From NCBI GenBank assembly GCA_017134815.1, contig CP071032.1, positions 620,001 to 684,000 on the forward strand: a stretch of 64,000 nucleotides of DNA, written 5' to 3'. The notes beneath the pieces are model-generated. The model was given only the letters and a program-made list of their open reading frames with translations. It was not told where the DNA came from and searched no databases. The translations under genes were made by a program, and so were the position numbers. Source of the DNA: Lentisphaerota bacterium. Its GTDB lineage: Bacteria > Verrucomicrobiota > Lentisphaeria > Victivallales > Victivallaceae. Every line of letters starts with the position of its first letter. Position 1 is the first letter of the stretch. Below, one piece after another: positions 9,559 to 18,778 of the stretch.

Positions 9559-12519
9559 TTATATTTGGTCCAAAGTTTTTTTGTATCCATTAAGGATAGC
9601 ATCCAAACTAATATTAGTTACTTTAGCGCCGTTTGCTTTAAATTCAAGTGACTTTGTATTTACCACTTTGCCCACTTGAGCAAAAGGGACCTCTCCCAGT
9701 AACGCTTCTATTTTTGCAACATTTTCAGGTGCAACAGTCATCACAAAACGGCTGTTTGATTCCGAAAATAGTTTTTGTGTCAAAGTTAATTCTCCATTGA
9801 CTGGGATTTTATCTGTATCAATTTCCAGTCCTAGCCTGCCGCCCATCGCCACCCTGGCAAAGGCAACCCCAAGTCCACCCAGAGCCGGTGTATGCAGAGA
9901 GTTTGCCAGTTCAGCCTCTGTAACTCTGGAAACCGCATTATATATTTCAACAGCTTTTTCTGCGTTAACTTGTGGAACATTGTTTCCAGTCTCATTCAAC
10001 ATGAAATAATACTCACTGCCGCCAAGTTCATTCGCAGTGTCACCAATTACATAAACCAGATCACCCGCAAACTTTGCGTCAAGTGTAACAGCTTTACGAA
10101 TATCATCCATCTTTGAAATTGCGCTGAATAGTACTGTCGGCGGAATTGAAATCTTGCGTCCACCACGTGTACTGTCATTTTTCATACTGTCTTTGCCTGA
10201 AATACACGGTACTTTAAAAGCCTTGGTATAATCATAAAGAGCCTGATTAGCTCTTACCAGCTGAGCCAGTTTGTATTTACCGTCAGGCGTTTTCTCGCTT
10301 TGCACCGGGTCAGGCCAACAGAAATTATCCAGACCGGCAATGTGTCCAAGTTTGCCGCCGACAGCAATAATACGTCGCACGGCAAGGTCAATAATAGACG
10401 CCATCATATGATAAGTATCAATGTCACTGTAGCGTGGCAAGATGCCTTCTGACAGGATTACCCCTTCGGTACTCAGCTGTTCAATCATTGTAACTGTAGC
10501 GTCACTGACGACGTCACGCTTTACTCCGACAAACGGCTTTATTACGCTCAGCCCTTTAACTTCATGATCATACTGGCGCGCCTTATACTCGTCAGAGCAT
10601 ATATTTAATCTGGCCGCCAGTTTCTGCAGATCTGCACCGCAGTCCCTGCCGTCAATTACCGGCTCTTTAAACTCGGGGCGTTTCCATTCAGCCTTGAGCT
10701 GCATTCTGGGCAGACCATCATGCATAAACTCAATATCAAGCAGCGCAACAGTCTTATCACCATACTTCATATGGAATTTGCCGCTGTCAGTGAACTCACC
10801 CATAACAGTAACTTCGACATCGCGATCAGCAGCAAGTTGCTTAAACTTTTCAATGTTCTCCTGAGGCACCGCAAAGCTCATGCGTTCCTGGGCCTCGGAA
10901 ACCAAGATTTCCCACGGGTCAAGACCCGCATATTTTAACGGGGCTTTTTTCAGATCCATACAGCAGCCGCCGCACAATTCAGCCATCTCGCCAATACTTG
11001 AAGAAAGACCGCCGGCCCCATTATCAGTAACAAAACGATACAGACTCCGGCTGCGGGCTTCGTAGATAAAATCACTCATCTTTTTCTGAGTGATCGGATC
11101 GCCAATCTGCACCGCCTGAGTCGGGCTGTCCTGGTGCAGCTCTTCGGATGAAAAGGTAGCCCCGTGAATGCCGTCCTTGCCTATTCTGCCGCCAGCCATT
11201 ACTATCAGATCGCCAGGCTTGATTTCTTTCTCAAAACCCTTAATGCCGTTAATTTCACACGGCAAAGTCCCGACCGTTCCGCAATAAACCAGCGGCTTTC
11301 CAAGATAACGATCTTCAAAATATTCCCAGCCCAGTCCGTAAGGAATACCACTTTGATTTCCACCGTCAATCACACCTTTGTGAATACCGTCACGCAGACG
11401 GCGGGGATGCAGCAGGCCTTCAGGTACCTCCTGTTCTTTTGTAAAAGGTGACCCAAGACAGTATCCCCATACATTGATCAAAAGGTCAGCCCCCTGTCCG
11501 GTTCCCATCGGGTCGCGGTTAACTCCGACAATTCCGGTCATGGCGCCACCGTAGGGATCAAGCGCAGACGGGCTGTTATGGGTTTCAACTTTGTAAACCA
11601 GGTCTACTTTATCATTGAAAGCTATCACACCGGCATTGTCATGAAAAACGGATACCAGCCAATCGACTTCCTCGGAAATCTCATGGGTACTCTTCATAAT
11701 AAAGGTCTTGTAGCAGGAAACTATTTTTTCATTCTTGCCTGATTCAGTATCATTGTAATCAATTTCAGCAGCAAAAATCTTGTGTTTGCAGTGCTCTGAC
11801 CAGGTTTGAGCCAGTACTTCAAGTTCAACATCTGTAGGATTTGAACTCAATCCGTATTCATTACGTCCACTGCAACTGCGGAAATAGCTCTGTATAGCTT
11901 TCATTTCATCAATTGAAAGGGCCAGTATCCCCTTGCGGCTGATTTCCATGAGCTCTTCGTCACTGACTTCAAGGTTATACTCGTTGACGTTGCCGCCGCC
12001 GCTGGCGGTAACCCGCGGCATATTGAGCGGAATTCCTCTGGCAGCGTCCTCGCCGGCAAACACACTGACCGATTCAATTAATTCATTGGCCAGCAAATCA
12101 CGCGAGATATGCTCAACTGCTTTGCGGTCAAGATGCCTGCCGTAAAGCATGTATTCAACAGAACTGAAAACTTTTTCACCGTCCCTCAATTTGCGGCCGA
12201 TAATATCACCGACAGCCTCTTTAGCAGAACGACCTACATTATCCGTAACACCGGGTTTAAATCCGACAGAAACCAGCCAGTCAGCTGCTGCTTCAGGAAT
12301 ACTTTCGCCAACTGTACCGCTTTGCAGCACTGGATTGGCAAGACCTCTGGCAACTGCCGCCGCCTGCTCATCATTGATGTCAGCGCTTACTGTATATACA
12401 TCCCGGGTCCGGACTTGGTCAACATCGATATTCAGGAAGTCTGTAATCTGTTTTTTGACGCTCTCCCCTCTGGAGTCACGCCACTTACGCAACGGGGTAA
12501 TTTCGATTCTATAGTTCAT
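9559..12519 (-). CDS. purL: Phosphoribosylformylglycinamidine synthase, PurS-PurL fusion
   Basis: This enzyme catalyses the fourth step of de novo purine synthesis, ATP-dependent amidation of FGAR to FGAM. Residues 1-75 look like a PurS-type domain; the synthetase core follows, with TWSEHCKHK at about 239-247, VETHNSPSALDPYGGAMTG at about 311-329, GRIGKDGIHGATFSS and VPCISGKDSMKND. At 986 residues it is much longer than stand-alone PurL (~740) but lacks the C-terminal glutaminase of the ~1300-residue enzymes. Ammonia must therefore come from a separate PurQ, which is not in this window. No strong ribosome site is seen before the ATG. Confidence 0.93.
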   Translation of the reverse strand: MNYRIEITPLRKWRDSRGESVKKQITDFLNIDVDQVRTRDVYTVSADINDEQAAAVARGLANPVLQSGTVGESIPEAAADWLVSVGFKPGVTDNVGRSAKEAVGDIIGRKLRDGEKVFSSVEYMLYGRHLDRKAVEHISRDLLANELIESVSVFAGEDAARGIPLNMPRVTASGGGNVNEYNLEVSDEELMEISRKGILALSIDEMKAIQSYFRSCSGRNEYGLSSNPTDVELEVLAQTWSEHCKHKIFAAEIDYNDTESGKNEKIVSCYKTFIMKSTHEISEEVDWLVSVFHDNAGVIAFNDKVDLVYKVETHNSPSALDPYGGAMTGIVGVNRDPMGTGQGADLLINVWGYCLGSPFTKEQEVPEGLLHPRRLRDGIHKGVIDGGNQSGIPYGLGWEYFEDRYLGKPLVYCGTVGTLPCEINGIKGFEKEIKPGDLIVMAGGRIGKDGIHGATFSSEELHQDSPTQAVQIGDPITQKKMSDFIYEARSRSLYRFVTDNGAGGLSSSIGEMAELCGGCCMDLKKAPLKYAGLDPWEILVSEAQERMSFAVPQENIEKFKQLAADRDVEVTVMGEFTDSGKFHMKYGDKTVALLDIEFMHDGLPRMQLKAEWKRPEFKEPVIDGRDCGADLQKLAARLNICSDEYKARQYDHEVKGLSVIKPFVGVKRDVVSDATVTMIEQLSTEGVILSEGILPRYSDIDTYHMMASIIDLAVRRIIAVGGKLGHIAGLDNFCWPDPVQSEKTPDGKYKLAQLVRANQALYDYTKAFKVPCISGKDSMKNDSTRGGRKISIPPTVLFSAISKMDDIRKAVTLDAKFAGDLVYVIGDTANELGGSEYYFMLNETGNNVPQVNAEKAVEIYNAVSRVTEAELANSLHTPALGGLGVAFARVAMGGRLGLEIDTDKIPVNGELTLTQKLFSESNSRFVMTVAPENVAKIEALLGEVPFAQVGKVVNTKSLEFKANGAKVTNISLDAILNGYKKTLDQI

Positions 12520-12587
12520 TTTAGAAAAAGTTCAATCCTTTGCTGAAGTTATTAAAAATATAGACTATTCATAAAACTGTTATCACA

Positions 12588-13238
12588 TTAAACATATGGC
12601 GGCATATTCGCATAGTCCCTGATCTGCTTAATCATTTCATGGACCTTTCTGCCGACATTGTCAAGCTTGGCAAGCTGGATTATACGCTCCTTGCAGCGCC
12701 GGTATTCCCGCGGGGACAGAATTTCATGGAAAAGCCCTGACGCATCTACCAGACTTATAAGAACCGCGTCACGCGGCGAAGGAATTTCATTAGTCATCAC
12801 TATATTACGCAGCCTGGTTTCAACATCGACAATTTCAGTGTTATCGATAATCGGGTAACGCCTGCTGGGGAAAAACCAGAGTATTTTCTCCTCAACTTTT
12901 TTAAGGATACCTTTTTTAATAAGCTGACCAAGTACTTTTTTCTCAAGTTCCCTTGCATACGGCATAAGCACCTGCAGACAGTGTTTTATACTGGTTTCTT
13001 TTTTGTCAGTTTCCCTGAAAATATCAATTACACTGTCAAGAACGGGAAAACCTGTATATTCAGTGTTGAGTATATACAGCTCCTCCTGATCGGTATCTAT
13101 GCGGTTGTTGAAAGAAAGTTCGGAAAGTACCGCCCCAACCATGACGGCGTCAAAAACAACATCAGTTGAACTGATAACTACTTTACCAGTTATATCATCC
13201 AAGGCCAATAAATATATTTCTTCAGCAAAACTGAGCAT
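12588..13238 (-). CDS. GOLPH3/GPP34 family protein
   Basis: A 216-residue protein with the bacterial Golgi phosphoprotein 3 fold signature. It opens with LSFAEEIYLLALDDITGKVV, then VFDAVMVGAVLSEL, a central charged helix ending KKVLGQLIKKGILKKVEEK, and the C-terminal PSPRDAVLISLVDASGLF segment. Eukaryotic GOLPH3 binds phosphatidylinositol-4-phosphate at Golgi membranes; bacterial members have no settled role. An AGGAGACG ribosome site precedes the ATG. It lies between the PAS kinase (105 bases upstream) and purL (68 bases downstream) on the same strand, with no obvious functional link. Confidence 0.85.
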   Translation of the reverse strand: MLSFAEEIYLLALDDITGKVVISSTDVVFDAVMVGAVLSELSFNNRIDTDQEELYILNTEYTGFPVLDSVIDIFRETDKKETSIKHCLQVLMPYARELEKKVLGQLIKKGILKKVEEKILWFFPSRRYPIIDNTEIVDVETRLRNIVMTNEIPSPRDAVLISLVDASGLFHEILSPREYRRCKERIIQLAKLDNVGRKVHEMIKQIRDYANMPPYV

Positions 13239-13343
13239 TTAGCGTCTCCTGATTGATACTGTGAACTCTTCATAACCTATCACTCAAATCACACTTATAA
13301 AGCATGACACCTAAATTTTTCAATTAAAAATATCTTATCATTA

Positions 13344-14489
13344 TCAACCGAATTCGAGAGGATATTCAGCATAAAAAACCGTTCCATCTTCATGAGAAGA
13401 AGAAAAGCCGCATTTACCATGCAGATACTTTTCTGTAAGCAGTTTTATACTGTAAGTACCCCAGCCACGGCCGCCCCCTTTGGTGGAAAACCCCCTGTTG
13501 AAGATTCTAAGGCCGACATCATCAGGTATAACCTCAGAGTTATGAACCTTGAATACGACTTTTTCTGAATCCTCAAAACAGTCAAGCAGAATTGTCTCAC
13601 CTGCCTTGCTGGCTTCAAGAGCATTTTTTACCATATTGCTGACTACCCTGAAAACCAGTGTCTGGTCAGAAGTAAATTTTACCTTTTCCGCGTCAGACGA
13701 TATCTTAATAATTCTGTCTTCGCCCAGATCATGGAACCGGTACAGCTCCATAACATCTTTCAGCAGCCCAAGTGAGGAAAACTTCTCTGGTTTAACGATC
13801 AAGTTGCCTTTCTCCGCACTGAGCAAATCACGTTGATTTTCTATCTCTTCCAGCAGCTGCAGCGACAGCCCAGCAAGCGAATTGGCATAATCCGGAAAAA
13901 GAGAATGATTATCCTTCAACATCAAATGTACACCGTACAATCCGGAAGCAGTATTCATCAGGTCATGTAAAAATATCCTCTCAAGCGCACTTCGATATTT
14001 CTCATCAGCAATATCGCGCAGCACAAAAACCGTAAAATCAATACCGTTCTGCACCATCGGAGAAGCCCATACCCTGAAATTTACAGCATTGCCGTCGGCT
14101 GTTGTTATTTCACAATCCTGCATTTCACGGGTTTTATTCTCCATACTGTTCATAATAGCGTTTGCTGCTCCGCAGACCCGGCAGAATTCAGTCGTACCAC
14201 AACCGCCGGGATTGTCTGAAGAATGAAGACAGTTAAGCATCTCACCAGGACGCAACCCCTTGATGCTGTCTATTGAAGGAAGCTTCAGAAATTGCAGGAG
14301 AGGAGAATTGGCATGAACAACCTGACGCTGCCGGTTTAAAACTACGGCAAAATCAGGAAAGAAGTCAAAAATCTGCCTGGTTTTATTGTCACCGGAAAAC
14401 AAACTAACCTGTTCATCTACCTTGGGGCTGGAGGCCCGCTCGGCAGGTGCAAAAGCTGTATACAACAAGTCTTTTATAATGGAAGCCAA
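13344..14489 (-). CDS. Cytoplasmic PAS-domain sensor histidine kinase with Cys cluster
   Basis: A 381-residue kinase with a TTG start supported by GGAGA six bases upstream. There is no signal peptide or membrane segment. A PAS domain covers roughly residues 40-165 and carries four cysteines (87, 97, 103, 106), within NCLHSSDNPGGCGTTEFCRV and the next residues, a pattern suited to metal, Fe-S or redox sensing. The phospho-acceptor is His175 in IFLHDLMN, followed by an HATPase domain with the N-box RVVSNMVKNALEAS, RIFNRGFSTKGGGRGWGTYS and a C-terminal G-box. No response regulator is adjacent, so it is an orphan kinase here. The ligand is unknown. Confidence 0.88.
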   Translation of the reverse strand: MASIIKDLLYTAFAPAERASSPKVDEQVSLFSGDNKTRQIFDFFPDFAVVLNRQRQVVHANSPLLQFLKLPSIDSIKGLRPGEMLNCLHSSDNPGGCGTTEFCRVCGAANAIMNSMENKTREMQDCEITTADGNAVNFRVWASPMVQNGIDFTVFVLRDIADEKYRSALERIFLHDLMNTASGLYGVHLMLKDNHSLFPDYANSLAGLSLQLLEEIENQRDLLSAEKGNLIVKPEKFSSLGLLKDVMELYRFHDLGEDRIIKISSDAEKVKFTSDQTLVFRVVSNMVKNALEASKAGETILLDCFEDSEKVVFKVHNSEVIPDDVGLRIFNRGFSTKGGGRGWGTYSIKLLTEKYLHGKCGFSSSHEDGTVFYAEYPLEFG

Positions 14490-14572
14490 TTCACATCTCC
14501 ATTCTCGTTAATTCATGCTATATTAAAATAACACAATTATCTTCGATTGTAAAACTTTCAGGCAAAAAGAAT

Positions 14573-15943
14573 TTACCCGCAAATAGAACAGACCGCCAGA
14601 CCGCCACGGGAAGTTTCTTTAAATGCACACGGCATCTGACGTCCGGTTTCAAGCATTGCCTCAACCACTTCATCAAAGCTTACCTTCTGCATCTTCGGAT
14701 CTCCGACAGAAGCAACCAGATAAGCATTATAAGCAGTGATCGCGCCAAATGCATTCCGCTCGATACAGGGAATCTGGACATATCCGCCAACCGGATCACA
14801 GGTCATTCCCAGGTGATGTTCAAGCGCAATTTCAGCCGCACATTCAATCCGGTCAAAGTCACAGTTGTTAACATAGGCAAGCAGTGCAGCAGCCATTGCT
14901 GAAGCAACTCCGACCTCTCCCTGGCAACCAACTTCAGCACCCGATATGCTGGCATTGTGTCTGACTATAAAACCTATCGCCGCGGCAATCATCAACCCGG
15001 CACGCATTTTTTCATCGGAAACCTTCTGATAGTTTTTCAAAAAGTAAATAATTCCGGGTAAAACTCCGGCAGAACCAGAGGTCGGCGCAGTGACAACCAT
15101 ATGTCCTGCTGCGTTTTCTTCAGATGCCGCCAAAGTAAAGGCATCAAGCATACCGAGAAACCTGTCAGGAATATTCTCAAGAGCATTTGAGCGCTCAAAG
15201 AACTCTTTAGCCTTGCGCTGCAGTCCAATCGGCCCCGGCAGGATGCCTTCAGTATTAATGCCGCGCTCCACAGCGCAAATCATGTTATCAATTATAAAGT
15301 CAAGCTTTTTGTCAATATCTTCAGTACTGTTTCCAGAAAGACTTTTTTCATTATCAAGCAGAAGTTCAGCCAGAGGAATTTCATATTTTTCCACAATACG
15401 ACGCAAAGATTCCATATTCTTATAGCGATAAGGCGGCATTTCGCGTTCTTCAGGCTTTTCCCCTTCGCAGATAATGAAGCCGCCACCAATAGAATAATAA
15501 GTTTTCTCAAAAAGCACGGATGAACCGCTCAATACCTTAAGAACCATTGTATTTTGATATGGGAAGTCATGCTCGCCATCAACAAAATGAATATCCTCCC
15601 GCTTGAAAACCAGTTTAGGAGCCCCTTTTACTGCAGGTCTGTAAACTTCGTCTTCATCCTGAAGCAGCCGTTCAAGTAAGGCTATGTCGCAGGTTTCCGG
15701 CTGTTCTCCAAGCAGACCCACGGCAACTGCCCGGTCAGTACCATGCCCCTTTCCGGTCGAGGCAAAAGACCCGTAAAGCCATGCCTCAAGCCTCACAGCT
15801 TTGTCCAGTTTATCACGACTGAGTCCTGACACTTTCTCGACAAAGTCATTTGCGGCCTTTATCGGCCCTATAGTATGTGAGCTTGACGGTCCAGGCCCCA
15901 CTTTAAATAAATCAAAAAAAGATGTATCAATATATTTTTTCAT
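14573..15943 (-). CDS. sdaA: L-serine ammonia-lyase (single-chain, 4Fe-4S)
   Basis: This enzyme deaminates L-serine to pyruvate with a [4Fe-4S] cluster. The N-terminal half carries FKVGPGPSSSHTIGPIKAA; the catalytic half carries APTSGSAGVLPGI and HNASISGAEVGCQGEVG. Cluster ligands are likely Cys340, Cys382 (GMTCDPVGG) and Cys393 (IPCIERNA). The chain ends VCSICG, placing Cys452 and Cys455 at the terminus; in related enzymes a C-terminal Cys reaches the cluster as a tail-in-mouth fourth ligand. At 456 residues it is the fused alpha-beta form. It lies 17 bases after the mntP stop, at the end of an argD-argF-mntP-sdaA string. Confidence 0.94.
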   Translation of the reverse strand: MKKYIDTSFFDLFKVGPGPSSSHTIGPIKAANDFVEKVSGLSRDKLDKAVRLEAWLYGSFASTGKGHGTDRAVAVGLLGEQPETCDIALLERLLQDEDEVYRPAVKGAPKLVFKREDIHFVDGEHDFPYQNTMVLKVLSGSSVLFEKTYYSIGGGFIICEGEKPEEREMPPYRYKNMESLRRIVEKYEIPLAELLLDNEKSLSGNSTEDIDKKLDFIIDNMICAVERGINTEGILPGPIGLQRKAKEFFERSNALENIPDRFLGMLDAFTLAASEENAAGHMVVTAPTSGSAGVLPGIIYFLKNYQKVSDEKMRAGLMIAAAIGFIVRHNASISGAEVGCQGEVGVASAMAAALLAYVNNCDFDRIECAAEIALEHHLGMTCDPVGGYVQIPCIERNAFGAITAYNAYLVASVGDPKMQKVSFDEVVEAMLETGRQMPCAFKETSRGGLAVCSICG

Positions 15944-15960
15944 GCATTTTCCGTGCTAAA

Positions 15961-16527
15961 TCAAAAAAACATTTGTTCAATAAATATTTTACAGCCAATA
16001 AGTATTATGGCTACTCCACCGATAATTTCAATATTTCTTTCAAACAGGTGTCCAAAAAACCTGCCCAGTACATAACCGGCAAAAGAAATGATAAACGTAA
16101 ATCCTCCCATCATAGCTATAGCCGTTAGCAGCGGACCCTTTGTCAGCGCCAGCGATACTCCAACTCCCAAAGCGTCCAGACTTACTGCCAGTCCGGCAAT
16201 AATCAGCATCTTAAAACCGATTGCCGGTACCGGGGTAATACCATCTTTTCTAGCCTGAACAGCTTCCCAGATCATTTTGCAGCCGATACCGCCAAGCAAA
16301 ATGAGCACAATCCATGGTACCCATACAGATATCACATCTGCAGCTCTAAACAGCGCAAACCAGCCCAGAACAGGCATCAGAGCCTGAAAAAAACCAAAAG
16401 AGAGCGCAGTCTTTAACGCCGATGTGGCTACCTTCTTGCGACATGAAGCGCCCCAGCAGGCAGCGACCGCGAAAGCATCAAGGGATACCCCAACTGCAAT
16501 CACGGTCAAGTCAAAATAATTTAACAT
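15961..16527 (-). CDS. mntP: Manganese efflux pump MntP
   Basis: A 188-residue membrane protein with six predicted transmembrane helices in two homologous halves, each carrying an SLDA motif: VSLDAFAVAACWG near residue 14 and VSLDALGVGVSLAL near 117. The paired Asp residues are the conserved transport-site acids of the MntP (DUF204/YebN) family, which exports Mn(II). It starts 21 bases after the argF stop. I saw no yybP-ykoY-type manganese riboswitch upstream, as expected for an internal operon gene. Confidence 0.9.
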   Translation of the reverse strand: MLNYFDLTVIAVGVSLDAFAVAACWGASCRKKVATSALKTALSFGFFQALMPVLGWFALFRAADVISVWVPWIVLILLGGIGCKMIWEAVQARKDGITPVPAIGFKMLIIAGLAVSLDALGVGVSLALTKGPLLTAIAMMGGFTFIISFAGYVLGRFFGHLFERNIEIIGGVAIILIGCKIFIEQMFF

Positions 16528-16548
16528 AAATTGAATCTGTAATTTAAT

Positions 16549-17448
16549 TTATGAGTTAAACAGCATTGTCAAAACAGCTTTTTGCGTATGCAGCCGGTTT
16601 TCAGCCTGATCAAACACAATCGATTTATCTGAGTCCATAACCTCATCGGTTATTTCTTCTCCTCGATGCGCAGGCAGACAATGCAGTATTTTTACTTCAG
16701 GTTTAGCGTGTTTCAGAAGTTCAGAATTTACCTGATAAGGATGAAGTTCATTAAAACGTTCAGCCTTTTCCTCTTCGAATCCCATACTGACCCAGACGTC
16801 AGTATATATATAATCGGCACCTTCCACAGCCTTAACCGGATCTTCTTCCCAGCTTACATTCGGGAATTTGGTCATAAGCTCCTGGTCAGGTTTATAGGCT
16901 TCCGGGGCAGCTATTACCAGCTCCACTCCAGAAAGCCCTGCACCGAGAATAAACGAATTTGCCATATTGTTGTCACCATCACCGCAATAAACCAGTTTGA
17001 CGCCTTCCACCTTACCACTGAACTCGTAAATAGTAAACAGGTCGGTCAATATCTGGCACGGATGATAGTCATTAGTTAGGGCGTTAATAACCGGTACTCC
17101 CGATTCGGCAGCCAGCTCCTCAACATCAGCATGTTCAAAGGTCCTGATCACAATACCGTGAAGGTAGCGCCCAAGCACCCTGGCAGTATCAGCCACGGTC
17201 TCGCCGCGCCCAACCTGCATTTTATTCTGCTCGAGATACATAGGATAACCGCCCAGCTCCTGAATACCCACTTCAAAAGAAACCCGGGTACGGGTAGAGC
17301 TTTTTGCAAAAATCATTCCGATCGTCTTGCCGGCAAGCGGCTTAAAATTATCTTTACCACGCTCACGCTTGAGCTTGGCAGCTAATTCAAACATCTTATA
17401 CAGTTCTTCGCGAGTTAAGTCATTAACTGTCAACAGACTTTTTGACAT
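16549..17448 (-). CDS. argF: Ornithine carbamoyltransferase
   Basis: This enzyme makes citrulline from ornithine and carbamoyl phosphate in arginine biosynthesis. The carbamoyl-phosphate loop SSTRTRVSF and the ornithine-site segment HCLPAHRGEEITDEV are both present, as is HPCQILTDL. I place the start at 17448 (MSKSLLTVNDL), which has AAGGAG six bases upstream; an in-frame ATG at 17469 would add seven residues but lies on the argD stop. That gives 299 residues, close to the family norm. argD lies 20 bases upstream, so the two form an arginine biosynthetic pair. Confidence 0.95.
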   Translation of the reverse strand: MSKSLLTVNDLTREELYKMFELAAKLKRERGKDNFKPLAGKTIGMIFAKSSTRTRVSFEVGIQELGGYPMYLEQNKMQVGRGETVADTARVLGRYLHGIVIRTFEHADVEELAAESGVPVINALTNDYHPCQILTDLFTIYEFSGKVEGVKLVYCGDGDNNMANSFILGAGLSGVELVIAAPEAYKPDQELMTKFPNVSWEEDPVKAVEGADYIYTDVWVSMGFEEEKAERFNELHPYQVNSELLKHAKPEVKILHCLPAHRGEEITDEVMDSDKSIVFDQAENRLHTQKAVLTMLFNS

Positions 17449-17468
17449 GAAAAACTCCTTGTAAATCA

Positions 17469-18662
17469 TTAAGCAGAGATTTCAGAAAAAACTTTTTCCA
17501 AAATCTTCAAACCTTGTTCAGCTTCTTCTTCCGACAAGTTCAGGGGCGGCATCAGCCTAAGTACATCCTCGCCTGCGGAAAGAGCAATCATTCCCTGCTT
17601 GAGCAGCAACGGCAGCAAATCTCCACCATTACCATCAAGCTGCACGCCAATCATCAGGCCGCGACAGCGAACAGACTTTATACAAGCATATTTTTCAGCC
17701 ATTTTTTCAAGTTCGGTTTTGAAGAAATGCCCCATCTTAATACAGTTTGCCAGAATATTTTCATTATGTATGGCATCTATTACCGCACAGGCAGTAGCAC
17801 AGGCCAGCGGAGTTCCGCCAAAAGTACTGGCATGGGTACCAACAGTAAGAGTCTCCGCATGTTCGCGGCGGACAATGAACGCGCCAATCGGAAATCCATT
17901 ACCCAGCGCTTTAGCTATAGACACCGCGTCAGGCTCTACGCCGTAACCCTTAAATGCAAAAAAGTAGCCGGTACGCCCCATTCCGCATTGAACCTCGTCA
18001 AACAGCAGGAGAATTCCCTTTTCATCACAAAGAGCGCGGACTTTTTTAAGGTACTCAGTATCCGCCGGAATAATTCCGCCTTCACCCTGGACCGGCTCCA
18101 GCAGGATTGCTGCAGTCTGATCAGTAACCGCAGCGGCAAGAGCGTCAAAGTCATTGAAAGGCACTTGCGAAAAGCCAGGCATATCAGGCGCAAATCCTTT
18201 GCGGTATTTGCTTCTGCCGGTAGCGGCAAGTGTAGCCAGAGTCCTGCCATGAAAAGAATCTTTCATTGTGATTATCTGGTCCTTGCCTTTATCAGAACCC
18301 CATTTACGGGCAAATTTAATCAGACCCTCATTGGCTTCAGCCCCGCTGTTGGCAAAAAATGCCACACCGTCAAAACAATGTCTTACCAGTTTTTCAGCGA
18401 GAACAGCCTGTTTTTCGTTCATGTAAAGGTTGGATACATGTACCAGCATCCCGGCCTGCTGCTGAGTAGCTTTGGTAACCGCAGGATGGCAATGCCCCAG
18501 ATTGCAAACACTGATTCCAGTTCCAAAATCAAGATATCGGTTGCCAGCAGAATCCCAGACCCAGGAACCTTCTCCTCGCACAAGAAGCAGCTGAGGCGCA
18601 TAGGTCGGCATTACAAATTTCTGATATTTTTCGGCAATCGACTGATATTTTGCGTCACTCAT
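17469..18662 (-). CDS. argD: Acetylornithine aminotransferase
   Basis: A class III PLP aminotransferase converting N-acetylglutamate semialdehyde to N-acetylornithine. Motifs are GTGISVCNLGHCHPAV, FFANSGAEANEGLIKFARKW, LLFDEVQCGMGRTG and the PLP lysine in SIAKALGNGFPIGAF. At 397 residues it is full length, and AGGAG precedes the ATG by eight bases. It heads the minus-strand group argD-argF-mntP-sdaA. Promiscuous succinyl-diaminopimelate aminotransferase activity is known for ArgD enzymes and is possible here. Confidence 0.94.
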   Translation of the reverse strand: MSDAKYQSIAEKYQKFVMPTYAPQLLLVRGEGSWVWDSAGNRYLDFGTGISVCNLGHCHPAVTKATQQQAGMLVHVSNLYMNEKQAVLAEKLVRHCFDGVAFFANSGAEANEGLIKFARKWGSDKGKDQIITMKDSFHGRTLATLAATGRSKYRKGFAPDMPGFSQVPFNDFDALAAAVTDQTAAILLEPVQGEGGIIPADTEYLKKVRALCDEKGILLLFDEVQCGMGRTGYFFAFKGYGVEPDAVSIAKALGNGFPIGAFIVRREHAETLTVGTHASTFGGTPLACATACAVIDAIHNENILANCIKMGHFFKTELEKMAEKYACIKSVRCRGLMIGVQLDGNGGDLLPLLLKQGMIALSAGEDVLRLMPPLNLSEEEAEQGLKILEKVFSEISA

Positions 18663-18778
18663 GGGACGAACTCCTGATTTTAAATCACATCAAACGAAAA
18701 AAAATAATTTAATGCTGTATTGTTGAAATTCAAAAGGATTAGCGTATTTTTTGGTAAAAACTGAAAAAAATACTGGAA

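Noticed and set aside
12109-12546. 145-codon plus-strand frame opposite purL
   Set aside because: Antisense shadow of a well-identified gene.
17514-18677. 387-codon plus-strand frame opposite argD
   Set aside because: It is an antisense shadow of argD, whose motifs, ribosome site and operon position are clear.
18720-18745. Possible ARG box (TTGAAATTCAA) upstream of the amidase end/argD start region
   Set aside because: Only a partial palindrome, not the paired 18-base boxes expected for ArgR, and common by chance in AT-rich spacers.
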